64,000 bases of DNA from Sclerodactyla briareus (Eukaryota > Echinodermata > Holothuroidea > Dendrochirotida > Sclerodactylidae): assembly GCA_026419785.1 (NCBI GenBank), contig JAODTK010002876.1, forward strand, positions 310,001 through 374,000, read 5' to 3'. Positions 49,144 through 61,890 of this stretch are shown here, in pieces. Numbering within the stretch: position 1 is the first letter of the stretch; the number at the start of each line of letters is the position of its first letter. The position numbers were made by a program, and so were the translations under genes. The notes beneath the pieces were generated by a model. That model was not told the origin of the DNA and did no database searches. It was given only the letters and a program-made list of their open reading frames with translations.

Positions 49144-51773
49144 ATCCTGTGGCGCTGACTATCGAAAAATGGAACACCACCACACAGTAGAGTTTGCATC
49201 ATTAGTTTTCACACAACACAATAGCGCCGAGTCCGAGTTGAGGGGAAGGGGTCGACTCTCATCCCACTACATACCCGCCGTTCTGGAAAAGGAGTTTGAG
49301 GTAAAGGGTGTCACTCGCCCCTTCCTTCGCGTTGTCTGCTGGCTTACATGTAACGCTTCTCTCTATATAATATATAAAGTATATAGAGAGAGAGCGGGAG
49401 CGCGCCGCATGGCACAACCAACATTGAATGGCAAAGAGGTGGTAGGGGGTAGGGGCCGGGAGGGGGGCAGCGAAGGTACGGTGATAGTTGGGGTACTATA
49501 TGTGTGTGAAGAATACAGGTTGCCGATCTATTTAGCCCAGGATTGCGTGAGCTTTGTATAACAGTATGGCGGCCATGATGTCGTCTTGAACGAGCGCGCA
49601 TGTGAGAGCATTCATGGCGGCTATCTTATCATTGTGCAATACTTATGGGTTAAAATTGGACCAATGAACAGGGTTTCTCTCTGTTGGATTACACTCCAAC
49701 CGGAAAGATAATACAGGAGATCCGTATGTAGGAGCGTCATCTTGGCAGAACATTAACATTTACTATCTTCAACTGGATCACATCCGAAAAGTATGTAGTT
49801 CTTGTACTGTCCGGTATTCGCCAGCTCTGTTTAATAAAGTCATTTACGCGAATTAAAAGCGCACGACGAATGTTTATCAGCAGACATCACTAACGGCTAA
49901 CCATGGAATTCAAGTTGTTTTTGGACGCATTTGGCAATTTTTACAGGAATTGACTTCGCCTCTTGGAATAAACTAATTCTACCTACGCAAATATGCTTTT
50001 GCCTCGACTGTGAATTCTGTTTTTTCACAAATAGAACGGTTTACCAATTTGGGAGATCATAATATTTGACATCTTATAATTTTCGAAGTTTCGAACGGTT
50101 GACCATTCGCGCTCATTTGAAGTGGTCAAACGTTGCGCTGTTCATCCTCATCGAGATGCGGTCGAAGCCACTTAGGATGAATTCTGCGAAGCATAGCCCG
50201 CAAGCTGGGATGGGATAATAATAATAATCATTATTATTATAGCCATTACAAACGTCTCCCATCCCCCAACAACCCCCTCGACACCCAGCTCCACATATGG
50301 AACATAGCTTAGTCATTCAATAGCACGCTGCGCACTTTCAGCGATCTATATGTTGACAATTGTTCCACTATTGGTGATCATTCATTGGTAACTATAGGTC
50401 TGATGGCGCATGTTTGTATCAGTTGCGCAACCTTTATATATGCCGATATAGCGAGATTTGGGGACGGGTCATACCTTGTGATTCTGATTCAATCAACACG
50501 ATGCGGCAGCCTGCAGGACATATCAACCTTCTTCCCTTCCCAAACACACGTCATGGTAAACCGTCCAAACCAAGTAGACACTCCTGAGAGTAGTGTTCAC
50601 ATTTTACATGAAATGTCGCTTCCTTGGCGTTTGTAAACACGGACACATATCTGAACCGAGCTGAAGACAACCAAGGCAACTGCATCACACATCAGCTATA
50701 ACGAACCACTGCTGTTTCCCGAAGATACCCTCGCTATAGGTGGATAGTCCACCTTTTGTACAACAGGGTGGATACGTAACATTCTCACACACGTTCTGCC
50801 TCAACATCTACTGCCGGGTAGGTATGTGCCTGTGGGAGGCAGCTGGAATTCTAAAGGAGCGTCTGCGACATTCCAAAATGATTCGTTATTGAGAAACGAG
50901 CGGAGATGGGTTTTTTTTACCAGTAGTCTGGTGAAGTGAGGCAGGATTAACCTTTTCCAGTGGCATGACCATGCAGTTTTGAACACAAAACGCAAGTACG
51001 GAACACAGTCACTCTTCAATGAACGTGCATTTCGTCGGTGCGATATTCATTTCTAGGACTGTCGGACGGCATGTCAGATACAGAGTCTGTCACCAATACC
51101 TATCCATGTCAATCACCCGAAAAAAATAAGATAAAATATAGTTTTGCAACTTTGTCTGGAAAACATGACATTTTGTGACTTTGTTTCTCTTCTTATTCAC
51201 CTTATTATATTTTAGTTAACCGAAGGTCCTGAATGAACGTTAAAAAGATAGCCACACTGTTGGAGAGATTACCTGGGAGTTCAAATTGGAATGAGTGAAC
51301 ATATGAGGACGTACGCCCACCACGCCCCCCCCCCCCCCGATTAAGTAACATACAGGTAATGGTATAACATGCTCCCCCAAGTGCAACTCCATCCGTCATG
51401 TCGGCAAGCCATCATGAAGGGAATTCTCAACTTGATTGGATGACTCTGACCGGTGATATGTTCTTTCCAAGTTAACCCGACCTGTATATTATTATTAAAA
51501 TATTTGAATGAATTATTGTCAGATCAGTAAAAATGATATTGCCTCGCAAGGATATGTGGACGTGAGCCCATTACGTTACGCCCCCCGTATGCTGACGGTT
51601 ATGATCTCCAGCTCGCGGGATCCTGCAATAAATGATGTCATTAGGGGTGTTATGATATTATCAGGCTCTTGAAATTCTCGGATAGATCAACGAAGGTTGT
51701 ATGAAAAAACTTGGCTGAAAGATATATTCTTGGTACTGGGGTAACTTCTTTCGTGATAACTCCCTTTCAACAG
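49144..51773. other. Unassigned DNA with a short foldback
   Basis: Apart from the foldback at 50205-50280 and a short GA microsatellite with a TATATAA palindrome near 49364-49396, nothing is recognised. C14 run near 51326-51339. Confidence 0.4.
50205..50280. repeat. Short foldback (inverted repeat)
   Basis: The core ATAATAATAATAAT-C-ATTATTATTAT is a near-perfect hairpin. Outer arms GCTGGGATGGG (50204-50214) and CCCATCCCCCAAC (50258-50271) pair around it. About 70 bases overall, non-coding. Confidence 0.6.
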
Positions 51774-51912
51774 CCGATCCACCTGGATGCTCAAGAACGC
51801 ACCGGTAGCCTCTTCACGTCGCTTATTTGGGGGCAAACCTTAGCTGGTGACATTGCTGTGAGGGAGTGTCTGCTACCGGAGATGGAGTCGGGAGACTGGC
51901 TGTATTTTACAG
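51774..51912 (+). CDS. Ornithine decarboxylase / antizyme inhibitor family exon
   Basis: The acceptor CCCTTTCAACAG ends at 51773 and the donor AG|GTGATC at 51913. The 139 bp exon is open, starts in phase 0 and ends in phase 1. It encodes (R)TGSLFTSLIWGQTL, AGDIAVREC and LLPEMESGDWLYFT. Ornithine decarboxylases and antizyme inhibitors have, in their C-terminal beta-barrel, P.(S/T)S(L/I)WGPTC(D)...I.E.C.LPE(M/L)..GDW(L/M).F followed by (D/N)MGAY. The phase-1 end would let the next exon supply Asp/Glu. Notably, the catalytic cysteine of WGPTC is Leu here and one residue is missing after it. This suggests an antizyme-inhibitor-like non-enzymatic homologue, a pseudogene, or a sequence error. No other exon of the gene was recognised in the window. 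Confidence 0.7.
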
Positions 51913-54900
51913 GTGATCATCATCTGTGACTGACTCGATGCAAAAAAACCTACACGTTATGACACGAATTATAAATAAAAATTTATATTGCACCACAACG
52001 AATAGGATGTAATAGGGAACTTTTCCAAAAGAAAATACGAATGCATTGGAGCATAGTGACCCATCTGGCTGAGGTGTCGATCTGGTGGAATTAGAGGTTG
52101 CGGGACGTTACGTTCTACTTGTATCATTGAGGAAGGATTGATCTGAAGGTCTCATAACGAGGAGTAGGCCTTTGCATGTTGCAGTCTGTGTGTAATCACG
52201 TACGTCCTATTACGAGAGGCTTTGCCTTCCCTGACTTGGTGTGGGTTCGCAGGCGGCCATAGTCTAGTATCTAGTTCGGCGTTCTTTCGCTTCGGCTTGC
52301 ATAAAGTCGACGATCTTTGTTGACAAGTATATCATGAAATGCCTGACCAGAGCGGGTATAAAAATGCATTATAGTAACCATTTGATAAAGTGAGCGTTGA
52401 GTAGTCTCTTCTAATGTATTATTCGCGGGCATTAACACAGCATTGGATATGGGTAAATGTTAACTGAATGAGAAACTTATAATGTTTTAAAAAACTATAT
52501 CCCTATATCACGTAGATAGATGTAGTCTCCCAGCACGGAGTATGACTGACCTCACTGGTCTGCGTTTCGTTAGGTGCTATCATAAGGAAACCCATCTGTA
52601 TGCAGATATTGGCAATTGCAAATAATAATTGCGGGCAGTGGAATACAGCCTCCACTACTCTTCATTGGTTTGCTGATATTCGCAAGAAGCGATCATCGTC
52701 AAGAATAATGGCTTAAGGTGGCATTTATGAATAAAATAGTCTTGCCTCGTCCTTTGATCTACTGACCCACGAACCAGTGTAATTAGGCCCAGTGCAGGAA
52801 TTGAATTTGTTCGAAAATGATTCCTTACTATACATGACGCAATAACGAATTGAAAAGGTCTTTAATTCCACAGCGTTACAATTATTAAAACGACTACTCT
52901 CTTTCGATTCTGACAGATATGGGAGCCTACTGTCGCAAAAGGTGCACAACATTCAATGGATTTCAGCAGCCGCCGGTATATCGATTTATCAGACAATCTG
53001 CCAAGTGGAGTATTAATGTTAGGAAATTTGTAATTTGTTGTGGACACAATATGTACTGGAAAATGCGAGGGTTTCGGGAATAGAATAGACACGCCGGCCC
53101 CAAGACGGCTCTCACTTGGACATTTACTAGGACAGCTCGCTGTGCACAGTATCGCATCTTAGGCAGAATAATTTTTTATTTATCCCAATCAAAGACCTCT
53201 GACTCTTACTCTTTGGACACAGCCTCAGGGGATATCTTGTTAATGGGAATATAAATCATCAACATTAGGGAAAAAATTTTGAACATAGGGACTCACAATG
53301 ACGACTGAGATGTTGTTCCTGGACGGTGGACCAAGAATGATTAGCTATTATCACGGTCGTGCGAATTCTGAAAGTTGGTGACTTTTAAGCATTTTAGATT
53401 AGGCATTTCAAATAATATACACAATAGGCGATTCCATCAATATTAAAAATAGAAAAAATCTAATTTTGAAAAGTTGTTCAACACAATAAAACAGTAAATA
53501 CATAACACATTTTCTGTGTTGTTCAAGTGTTACGTACGCATTAGTGCAAACAAATGTTCCAGTACCAAGAACTTACTATCTAGTTGTACGTAAGTAATAC
53601 CGGGCCAAACCGGGCTTTGAAGCAGGAACATTCGGGAATCAGCAAAAAACAGCAATTGGGTATCAGGTTTGATATGAACTTCGTATTCAGAATTCAATTT
53701 CAATGAGGGATACAAAATTATTTGTAAAATCATTTGTATAATATTTAGTCATCGCAGTTATTGTCTAACGTAGTGTTATTTTTGTCTCTAACTGTCAAAC
53801 AAAACATTAAAGCGTGTTACAATGAATGCAGATAGTATTAATGCGGTGATGAATAAACTGTGAATCAGTTCGATCGAAAAGAAATAGAGCGTCGAGCCAA
53901 CCTGGTCAACAACCTGAGAGACGGCTACAGATAGAACGGCAGCATGGTGTAATGGCGAAATAAGCCTTGTATCATAGGCATACACCTTGCTGTGTATATG
54001 GAGAAGGTAACCCCTACTTTCAACGATAGTGAATCGACCGAATATTTTAAAGAGTATATTTCGCGTGTATATATGTGCCTCATCAGTCAACATCTTACCC
54101 ACATGTACGCCACTGTCATCAGCTGGAAGGAGGTCGCAAGGCGGAGGATAGTCTCTGCTAAAGAGGGATGGGAAGAGATTAAGTTTCGTGAAAATCATCA
54201 AAATGAAAAATTCAATAAATCCTGCAAATTAGACTACTTAATTGGCGTATACTATGCCCAAACTTGAATCAGTCCGTGTTCCCCTTCATAGTTGTTTATT
54301 TACCGACCTTGAGATATCTTGTCCCAAGATTCCGATAGCCGATCGGGCTCCGCTGAGAATAGGGGCCGCATGACAACACTTCCTCAGGCACCGCAACGCA
54401 GAAATTCAGCATAAAGTCGTTCACGGTTCAAAAGATATCACTGACAGACTTACGCACGGCAGTCACCGCTATGTCTCTCTTTGAAAAAAATATCAGGCGA
54501 GACAACAAAAACAATGGTAGCCTGTTTCTGGAGGCGTGGCTATGTGTCAACGCCAACGATGGTTTGGGCAACAAGTAACGGACGTATGGTTATTGACTAG
54601 GCGGCATGAGCATCCATGAACACAGGCGTGGTAGGCAATCACTAAAGTCATACGAGCCGAGTTTGTCAAACTATTTTAAATTGCAAGTTTCCGTGAGAAA
54701 AAAAATCCAACTCAATAGCAACTTTCCACCACCAGCACGAATACTGATGTGGTTGTTGCCCAAAATCCGTTTGACTCGGATTCCAGGGATTGCAGGGTAG
54801 CCTCTCAGAAACAGTAAACAAGTCCTTTAAAATTGGCGTTGTCGTTTCCTTCCTTTATGCTGCAATGCCCTCAAAATTGGACACAACACGGCAATCCCAC

Positions 54901-55334
54901 TTTGTTCCTGGTTTAAAGGTGGTAGCGCAGTGTTCACTAATCCCTATTACGCAAATTTTTGAAATTCTTCTCCCAACACCAACGTTGTCGCCTCTCTCCA
55001 TTCTGTCTTTCAGACATCGATTGAAGAAGTTGATTAGCGAAAAGCCGTTCTCGTTTGAAAGCAAGAACTAATGCACCTGGAGGGACGCATCCACCACACA
55101 AACACAAGGGAAGACGCACAAAACCTATTTCATCACCAGTCGATTTGATGACCAGACTTGATAACGTGATTACAACGCTTTCGTAAAAATTGATGTACGA
55201 TTCATCTAGAAATTATTTGACGAGACTCTCCAATGACAATCCAGCCGTAATTCGTGCTAGTAAACCCGGCATACGCCACCCGAACCAAACCCACTCGAGT
55301 GAAAACTCGCCCCAGCCCTAATCAAGGGCAAGAG
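51913..55334. other. Unassigned DNA (possible intron of the ODC-family gene)
   Basis: I looked for a following exon starting (D/N)MGAY and saw none. Overlapping frames at 53788-54201 (minus, 137 codons) and 53992-54267 (plus, 91 codons) have no recognisable motif. Confidence 0.4.
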
Positions 55335-55835
55335 AGGTATATGTGAAACTATTGTTTCAGGGTCAGGTCAAAGGTCATACGGGCTGAGGTCAAAGTATGA
55401 AAAAACCTTTGTGAGCATAAGCTCGGGAATTTTGTTGTCCTATCGAGCTGAAATTTGCGGTTAGCGAGTATAACAACCCTATCAGTTTTTCGGGTAGATT
55501 TGAGAGTCATTTATGGTGAAAAATAGAGGGGGGGGTTTTGGCTGATTGGGCTGTGGAACAGGTTAACCCGGACCCACCTGGATCCGATACAGATCTCATA
55601 TGGGCCCCCCATGTGCGTCGCCATGATGAGTAAGGATTCCTGTTGTGTTGGGTCAGATCAATAGTAATCCAGGTCAGAAAGGAGCTCAATATTGAAAACC
55701 TGTAACACTATTGATCTAGATGCTTGTCCGATTGAGCTGAAACTCGGTATACAGCTTCGCTATAGGGAGTACAATAACCGTATGTCCTGAGTATTGATCG
55801 GGGTAATCCATGGGAACCAGAATGATGCATCATAC
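55335..55835 (+). repeat. Family T units, copy 6 (plus arm of an inverted pair)
   Basis: Contains GGGTCAGGTCAAAGGTCAT (perfect AGGTCA-1-AGGTCA at 55365-55377), TTTGTGAGCATAAGCTCGG (half-unit boundary), CACCTGGATCCGATAC..CTCATATGGG.CCCCCATG, CATGATGAGTAAGGATTCC and GAGCTGAAACTCGGTATACAGCTTCGCTATAGGGAGTACAATAAC-type phrases in family order. The ends are worn. Confidence 0.7.
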
Positions 55836-55954
55836 TCGCGACGAAATGAATTCGGATGTGGAAAGAATCTAGGCTAATATTGAAGAGTGAATTTGAAGAA
55901 GTGGAAGGGGTACGTCGTCATTGTATGCGGCCTTATTACACCTTTGTGTTATCT

Positions 55955-56520
55955 GGGTCTCTGGCTACAAGGTGTTCAGCCTCGACCTCTATTGACCTCA
56001 GATGAACGTGGAAAGTGGATTCAGACCTAAAAAACAATAGGGATCAACCTACTCGATAGGGCCAACCTACAGACCCAGCAGAGCGACCATTTTTCAATTT
56101 TGTCACTAGTTGTCATTGTTGCACGCGTTTGCTGTCTTTGCCCTGTGTGGACTCAATTACCTGCTACGACCCGAAAACAATAGGGATAAGTACTACATTA
56201 TAGCCAATCTAATACCCCTGGCATACATACTAAAGTGAACCTTCTACACGTTCGTGTGAAGTTCATCAGATCATAAGGTTTTCAGACTGTGGTTAGCTGT
56301 TGACTTCAGATGACATACCAGACTCAAAAACATAGGGATCATTACTCCATATGGTAAGGTACACACAAGTATGGTTTTAGTGCACTTTTACTTCACTAGT
56401 TTTGTGTTCACAATGTTTTTAGGTTTTTAGGTTTTTTACGTTTGACTTCTGTTCGGATACATACATACATCCCACACATGCATACGTCACATATACATAC
56501 ACACACATCAACCATGGCGT
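55955..56520 (-). repeat. Family T units, copy 7 (minus arm of an inverted pair)
   Basis: Reverse-oriented phrases: ACAAGGTGTTCAGCCTCGACCT, TTGACCTCAGATGA, ACCTAAAAAACAATAGGGATCA near 56027-56044, and again AAACAATAGGGATAAGTACTAC near 56172. It then has CACAATGTTTTTAGG and a (CATA)/(CA)-rich end with CACACATCAACCATGGCGTGAGTCC near 56455-56525. With copy 6 it forms two facing arms separated by about 120 bp. Confidence 0.7.
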
Positions 56521-58139
56521 GAGTCCTTAGCCTTTGGCAATGATCCGACGGTAAATTAGTGAATGAAGTATAATTATAAGGTTCATTCATTAATAAGTTT
56601 CTTTCTGGTCATTCTACCATGTTGCAAATTGTGTGAACTGAAGAATGGTACAATCCATGAAATTGCATACATCACACGCCTGTACCATCGCATGATTCAT
56701 TCTCCTTCGGCAAGAAATCCAAACTATAAAATTGGGTGAAAATAAGTAGTATAGGTTCATTCAATATAATTTCAATTCGGCCTCCTTGGTAGTGCTGAAG
56801 AATGGTACCTGCATTGGGAAACATTGAAAATGTTTTGCACAATTAGTAGCATGAGCTTGTTGTAAGAATATCATTTTTCCCTGTCTAGAAATTGTTCAAC
56901 CAAGCTTTCAACCTTTTGCACCACATTTACCAGAAATTTTTCTTTCTCATGGTAAAAGCCAAACATACGCAGTGCATTGTGCCATATGTAGAAAGGAAAT
57001 GCCTTATTCTGAGGGTCTGCTCCAAGTTCTCTATTGAACAACCGAGATCATTTCGTATGGAAAAGGATGTCCATAACCGCAAAAGTTCGAAACAGTGAAT
57101 GAATTTTCATTTGTTACAGATCACCCTGTCTAGGTGGCAGTGCATGGTTCCACAATTTGGAGGGTCTTGGCTTCACAAGCACCAGTCATACCAAAGATTT
57201 TGTATCTGGAGCTGCACGGTACACAAAGGTGCGCATGGTACTCGAATGATATATCACAATGTGGAGCGACAATCAGTGTCTATAATCAGGAACAAGGGCA
57301 GCAATGGGGCCTTAATGTAAGCACATGGAATGTAGCCTGAGAAATAAATGTCCATAGACCAAAATGGGAGCAGGTTAATACATTTTTAATTCGTGGCACA
57401 TATGCATGTGATGATTTTGCTGTACATAGTCAAAATGAAACTGATAGAAACATGACAAAAGCACAACTTAGCACAGTCATTCGTCACCGTAAAATCAGTT
57501 GGTTCATTGATCTGAACTAGTGACTATTTTTCCAAAATGAAATAATTTTCGTCAAGTATTAGGGAATGATGCAAACTGCATTCAGCCAGCAGTTATATAG
57601 TTTATGAGTGTCAATATCTATCAACGTTTTGAAAATGAGACAAAAAATACATCCCCCTCTGCCAGCCACAAACATTCAGAAACTACATTGGTCCGACCAA
57701 ACAAAGAGAGGACAGGCAAAGTATCCATGACAGTCCATGTGGCAAGGGAATTCACAAGCCTTGTTGTGTCCTTGTGCAGTTCCGTAGTTATATTATCTCA
57801 TTTATAACGTAGGGTTGTCATAGACATACAGACACGTCTCACCAGATTAATGTCTTATGTCTGCAGATTGCAGTAAGAAGTTAGACGTTATAGATGTTTG
57901 GAATGGTTTCAGCAGTATTTATAACTTCTGAAGTAAATTGTGCAAAGTTGAAATGACCGCAATGTTATTTTAGAAATCACTTACGATTACTGCGCATGGC
58001 GGCATGCATGGAGAATAATAAAGTATCCTATCGCATCATCAAAGCCAATCTAGCTACAATATATAAATACTTTCTCGAACACTCGGAACACCTGTGTGCC
58101 CTCGTTTTCTCCTATAACACTAAAAATACATTAGGCCTA
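56521..58139. other. Unassigned DNA
   Basis: AT-rich, with a good acceptor-like TTTGTTACAG at 57110-57119. However, the following frames hit a stop at once or show no recognisable family. Confidence 0.4.
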
Positions 58140-59125
58140 CACTTCAGGCCTGAATAAGCCAAGTGCTGAGGCTATGTTTACTACATGAGGGAACAGTAAC
58201 ACTAACAGTACACTCAGGTAAGAGGTCCAAGTTTGACAAGGACTAATTAACTTTTAAGTTACGACTACAGTTATCACCGAGTGTTAGTGTAGACTGAGGG
58301 CTAACCTAAGTAAGAGGGAATAAAAAAAGAATTGGGAATAACGTTACACTCAAGTTTTACGCCGCCCAGTTGCTACAGTACCTGATTACATAATGTATAC
58401 CCATGTATTACTGGATCTATGAAATCAGGGTTAGGGATTAGGCCTATGGTTGGTTAAGGTATTATCCAATGGCAGTGACACTTAATCTTATCGTTACCAT
58501 CACCTAACCTACAGAACACCCTCACTAACCACAACCCCACCCCTAATCCCTAACACTAATCTCCTACAACCCAGGTATACATGCGTAGGCCTATACATCA
58601 AGCAATCATGCAGGAAAGGGAAAAACAAAAACGGTAGCAGTAGCACTGTCACCCATGTTTTCTGTGGAATGCTTTGGTTTCGCACATCACGCTAAGCTAC
58701 TTCAGTGAACTACTTCAGTGCCTCGTCTCCACTGTAGTGACACACGTTAGGAGGCCTACACTACAACAGCTATAGGCCTTACTATGACGAGTATTACTAG
58801 GCCGTCGTTGCTGAGGCTACATTTACTAAAAGTAAAACTAGGCCTAAGGCCTACATCACGTACGATCGCTTGTGACACAGTAACAAAACGATTACTAAGT
58901 ACTAGCCAAGGCACCCCTGGTGTTGTATTAACAACAGCAACACTGAGTAGACAGGTAGAAGGAGCCGGCCGCAGTTACAATACAAGCGGAGGGCCGCCGT
59001 GTGGCGGAATTACGTTATAGGACTAAATAACTTCGTGTGGACTAAGGGTTAACCTATATTCTAACATAAGAGGGGATCAAAGAATGAAGAATAACGTTAC
59101 ACTCTGTCCTTCGACGTCCACTTCT
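58140..59125 (+). repeat. Two related direct segments (about 0.78 kb apart)
   Basis: The block at about 58160-58370 (GCTGAGGCTATGTTTACTA ... GTGTAGACTGAGGGCTAACCTA ... AGAGGGAATAAAA ... GGGAATAACGTTACACTC) recurs at about 58810-59105 (GCTGAGGCTACATTTACTA ... GTGTGGACTAAGGGTTAACCTA ... AGAGGGGATCAAAGAATGAAGAATAACGTTACACTC). Order and orientation match, which indicates a diverged tandem duplication or two copies of one interspersed repeat. It is rich in AGGCCTA palindromes. Confidence 0.65.
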
Positions 59126-61269
59126 CCCACTTCTCGGCGTCCAGCGACCAGCATACGAGCAGTACGATGCAGTACTTCACAAAACCTAACACGGGGCTAG
59201 TGTTGTCACCCTTGATGTGTTTTTTTTCGCGTAGAGAAAGTAGAGAAAATGAAATATTGTCTGCAGATATCAGGGATTTCCCATTATTTTCCTATTGCAT
59301 AAACATCAAAGCCACTTTACTAAGCTGACAACTTTTCAAAGTGGCAGAAATTAGAGTGGCACGTAACTGCTTTTCAAGTATTTTCTATTCATAGGCGGAT
59401 GTGAGGCATCAAGATCGAATGAAGATATTTTCCCATGAAAAAACACATAGACCAATCAGAACCTCATATTGGAGGAGAAAACAATCACGAGATATGGAAT
59501 GAATAGTTGGAGACTGCCAGTTTAGCATTCTTTCCAGTTCTGAGGAAAATATAGGCCGAATTTCGCTGTAGTTGTCCCACGGTACACGACACTGTCACTT
59601 TATTCATGGAAACGATAAAAGCACGATAATCGTACCTGTAAAAAATAAATCTCTGCGCAACGTCGTTGCAGTTAAAAATACATTATCGCCCAAACTGTAG
59701 GGAGAAATGTTCCAAAATCGTTACCTATTATTGCGAGAAAACAAATCCACTAGCGAAGGTAAACATGTGTTACTCGAGGAACACAAATTTTGAATTGAGG
59801 TCTAGCAACTAATTACAAAAAGAAACAATACTGTCTCTCGTGCAATATAAATTCATATTGAAGGTTGCTTTCACCCAAGACAAAATGATAATGTCCGGGT
59901 TTTCAACAAGGCGTTTCTAACAAATCTCATCCTCATTTGAACGAAAAACGGCTCCTCATAATATGTTTTTTCCCAAATCAGTGTACAACCAACTAACCAC
60001 AGATTTTTCTCGATTGAATACTCACTGAATCGTATCTTAAGTTGCCGATTGTAACATGGCTATTGCAACTTCAGACTGCACAGACTACACAAAATCTGCG
60101 ACCGACTCCTATGCAAGCGATTTCATCGCTCACAAAAATGAGGAATTGTGATATTAACATTTTTATTGGAAAAAAATGCTGACCTTACAGTGATGGATAT
60201 GAGAACGTGTATGAGCGAGGGGAAGGCGTTAGGGGCAGGCTTTACGGAAATTTACACTCGTAGTACATACAAGTAATGTGTAATATCAATTTTCCACTTT
60301 TATATTTTGATTTTTACTGTATAAAATAATAGTGCCAGGGTAATTATCGGTACTTTTAAGTTGGTGATATCATCGGGTTTTTTTTTATATATATATTTTC
60401 ATATCTTATTTTCAAATACATGGTGACGGGCATATACACTTTGAAAATTTAAATACATGGTGTGCCGGGTAATATACAGCTTGAAGAACATCGGCAATCG
60501 GCAATATGATGCACTGCTTCGTTTCCGTGTTTTTCTTCTTTGTGAGGCCTCGTAGTTTGGTGAGAGATACCACAATGATATACTCTGCATGTCGTAGAAG
60601 GTGAAGAAAGGGGAAGACTAGTACCCTTTCTATTACACTTTATGACACGTAGTTGGTAATGTGTCGTTAACCGAATATTACCGACATAACACAATGAGAG
60701 GATTGAATTGACAGATGTAAAGGTTTGACCTAAGTATACTAAGCATCCCTACGATCCCAATCATCCTGCCATTTCTGGTGGTATAGATGAACTCGATAAT
60801 ATGCGGAGGTAAACTAGAGAATGGGGAGAACGGGATAGGGCGAGTAACCTCCATACTAAGGAAGAACGACTTCCTGAAGTTCAGAGGAGCACTACTAGTC
60901 ATGAAACTATCAGGAGAGGAGACAAAGATAAGAGACAAACCTGCGATGTGACAAAGGCTAAAGGGCGGGAGTAATTGTGTCAATCTTTAATGAGACGAAT
61001 GACGTTTCTCTGAATCGATGGAGACTCTGAGAGATGACGGTGAGGCCCTATCCCAAGCATAAGTGGCGATAGACTTGACATTGGAGCTCCGGGACAAATT
61101 ATTGTTGTTGGGAGAAGCAGATTACGGGGGGAATCAGGTCAGCCAGCACAGACGCATCGGAAACTGCGCTGACCCTTTCCTCCTTCACGATTTTGGGTGT
61201 GATGTGCGCCCCCCCATCCAGGAAAGCGGCCCCTTGCCCCTTCGGAATTTGGAATCATAAGTGTAACTC
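59126..61269. other. Unassigned DNA
   Basis: AT-rich anonymous sequence. No exon or repeat family recognised. Confidence 0.4.
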
Positions 61270-61306
61270 TATTGTAATGATAGTTACAGTAATTATCATT
61301 ACAATA
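61270..61306. repeat. 37 bp near-perfect hairpin
   Basis: Arms TATTGTAATGATA (61270-61282) and TATCATTACAATA (61294-61306) are exact inverted copies. Inside them TTAC and GTAA pair again, leaving a one-base loop and a single G/T opposition. It sits in otherwise unrecognised DNA. Confidence 0.85.
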
Positions 61307-61593
61307 AATTACATGTATCAAAGCCTGTATCCGACATCCTAGGGCACTAGGGGGCCTACAGTATGTACAGCGCCCCATGAAATTCCGTGCTGAGAACCGC
61401 AGCATATACATTTTTATTAGCTTCGCCCAATGATCTAAGCTACTTTTGGTCAGCGGTATATGCCATGAAAACTACTGGAGCACACACTACCTGACTATCT
61501 GGCTCCATAGACTAGAGCTGCCTATTAAATGAACCCGCGCCCATCGTACGCGTATGTACATGTAAAAAAAGGTCACTATACTAACACAACACC

Positions 61594-61890
61594 AGGCGCG
61601 AATCCAGGTGGGGGGCACCCGGCGCGCGTCCACCTAAAAAATACAGAGAGGATTTTTTCAAAGATTTATTTGTTTGAAAAAAAAAAATTGCCGGCTCGAG
61701 ACGTGTTTGAAGCTTGGAACATGGCAGCAGCCTTAAATGCCCTGGAAGGGTCATTTCCGGCCATCTGGGGCGCTCGAAACCACAATTTTCTAGTACGCTC
61801 TCCGCAAACTGATGGTGGCGCTCCGCGTAGATGATAATTTGGTCCCCCTCCCCCCGTCAAATGTCTGTGCCTCCCTTGTGCCCCCAGAAT
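61594..61890 (+). mobile_element. Family M fragment, copy D
   Basis: Contains GAAGGGTCATTTCCGGCCATCTGGGG near 61745-61770, then TACGCTCTCCGCAAACTGATGGTGGCGCTCCGCGTAGATGATAATTTGGTCCCC, the hallmark order of the family's right part. Preceded by GGGGGGCACCCGGCGCGCGTCC. Confidence 0.65.

Noticed and set aside
57120..57340. Possible secreted/ILEI-like exon (frame with CGATISVYNQ)
   Set aside because: The frame meets a stop just after the apparent acceptor and lacks the conserved pattern of that family; the resemblance was too loose.
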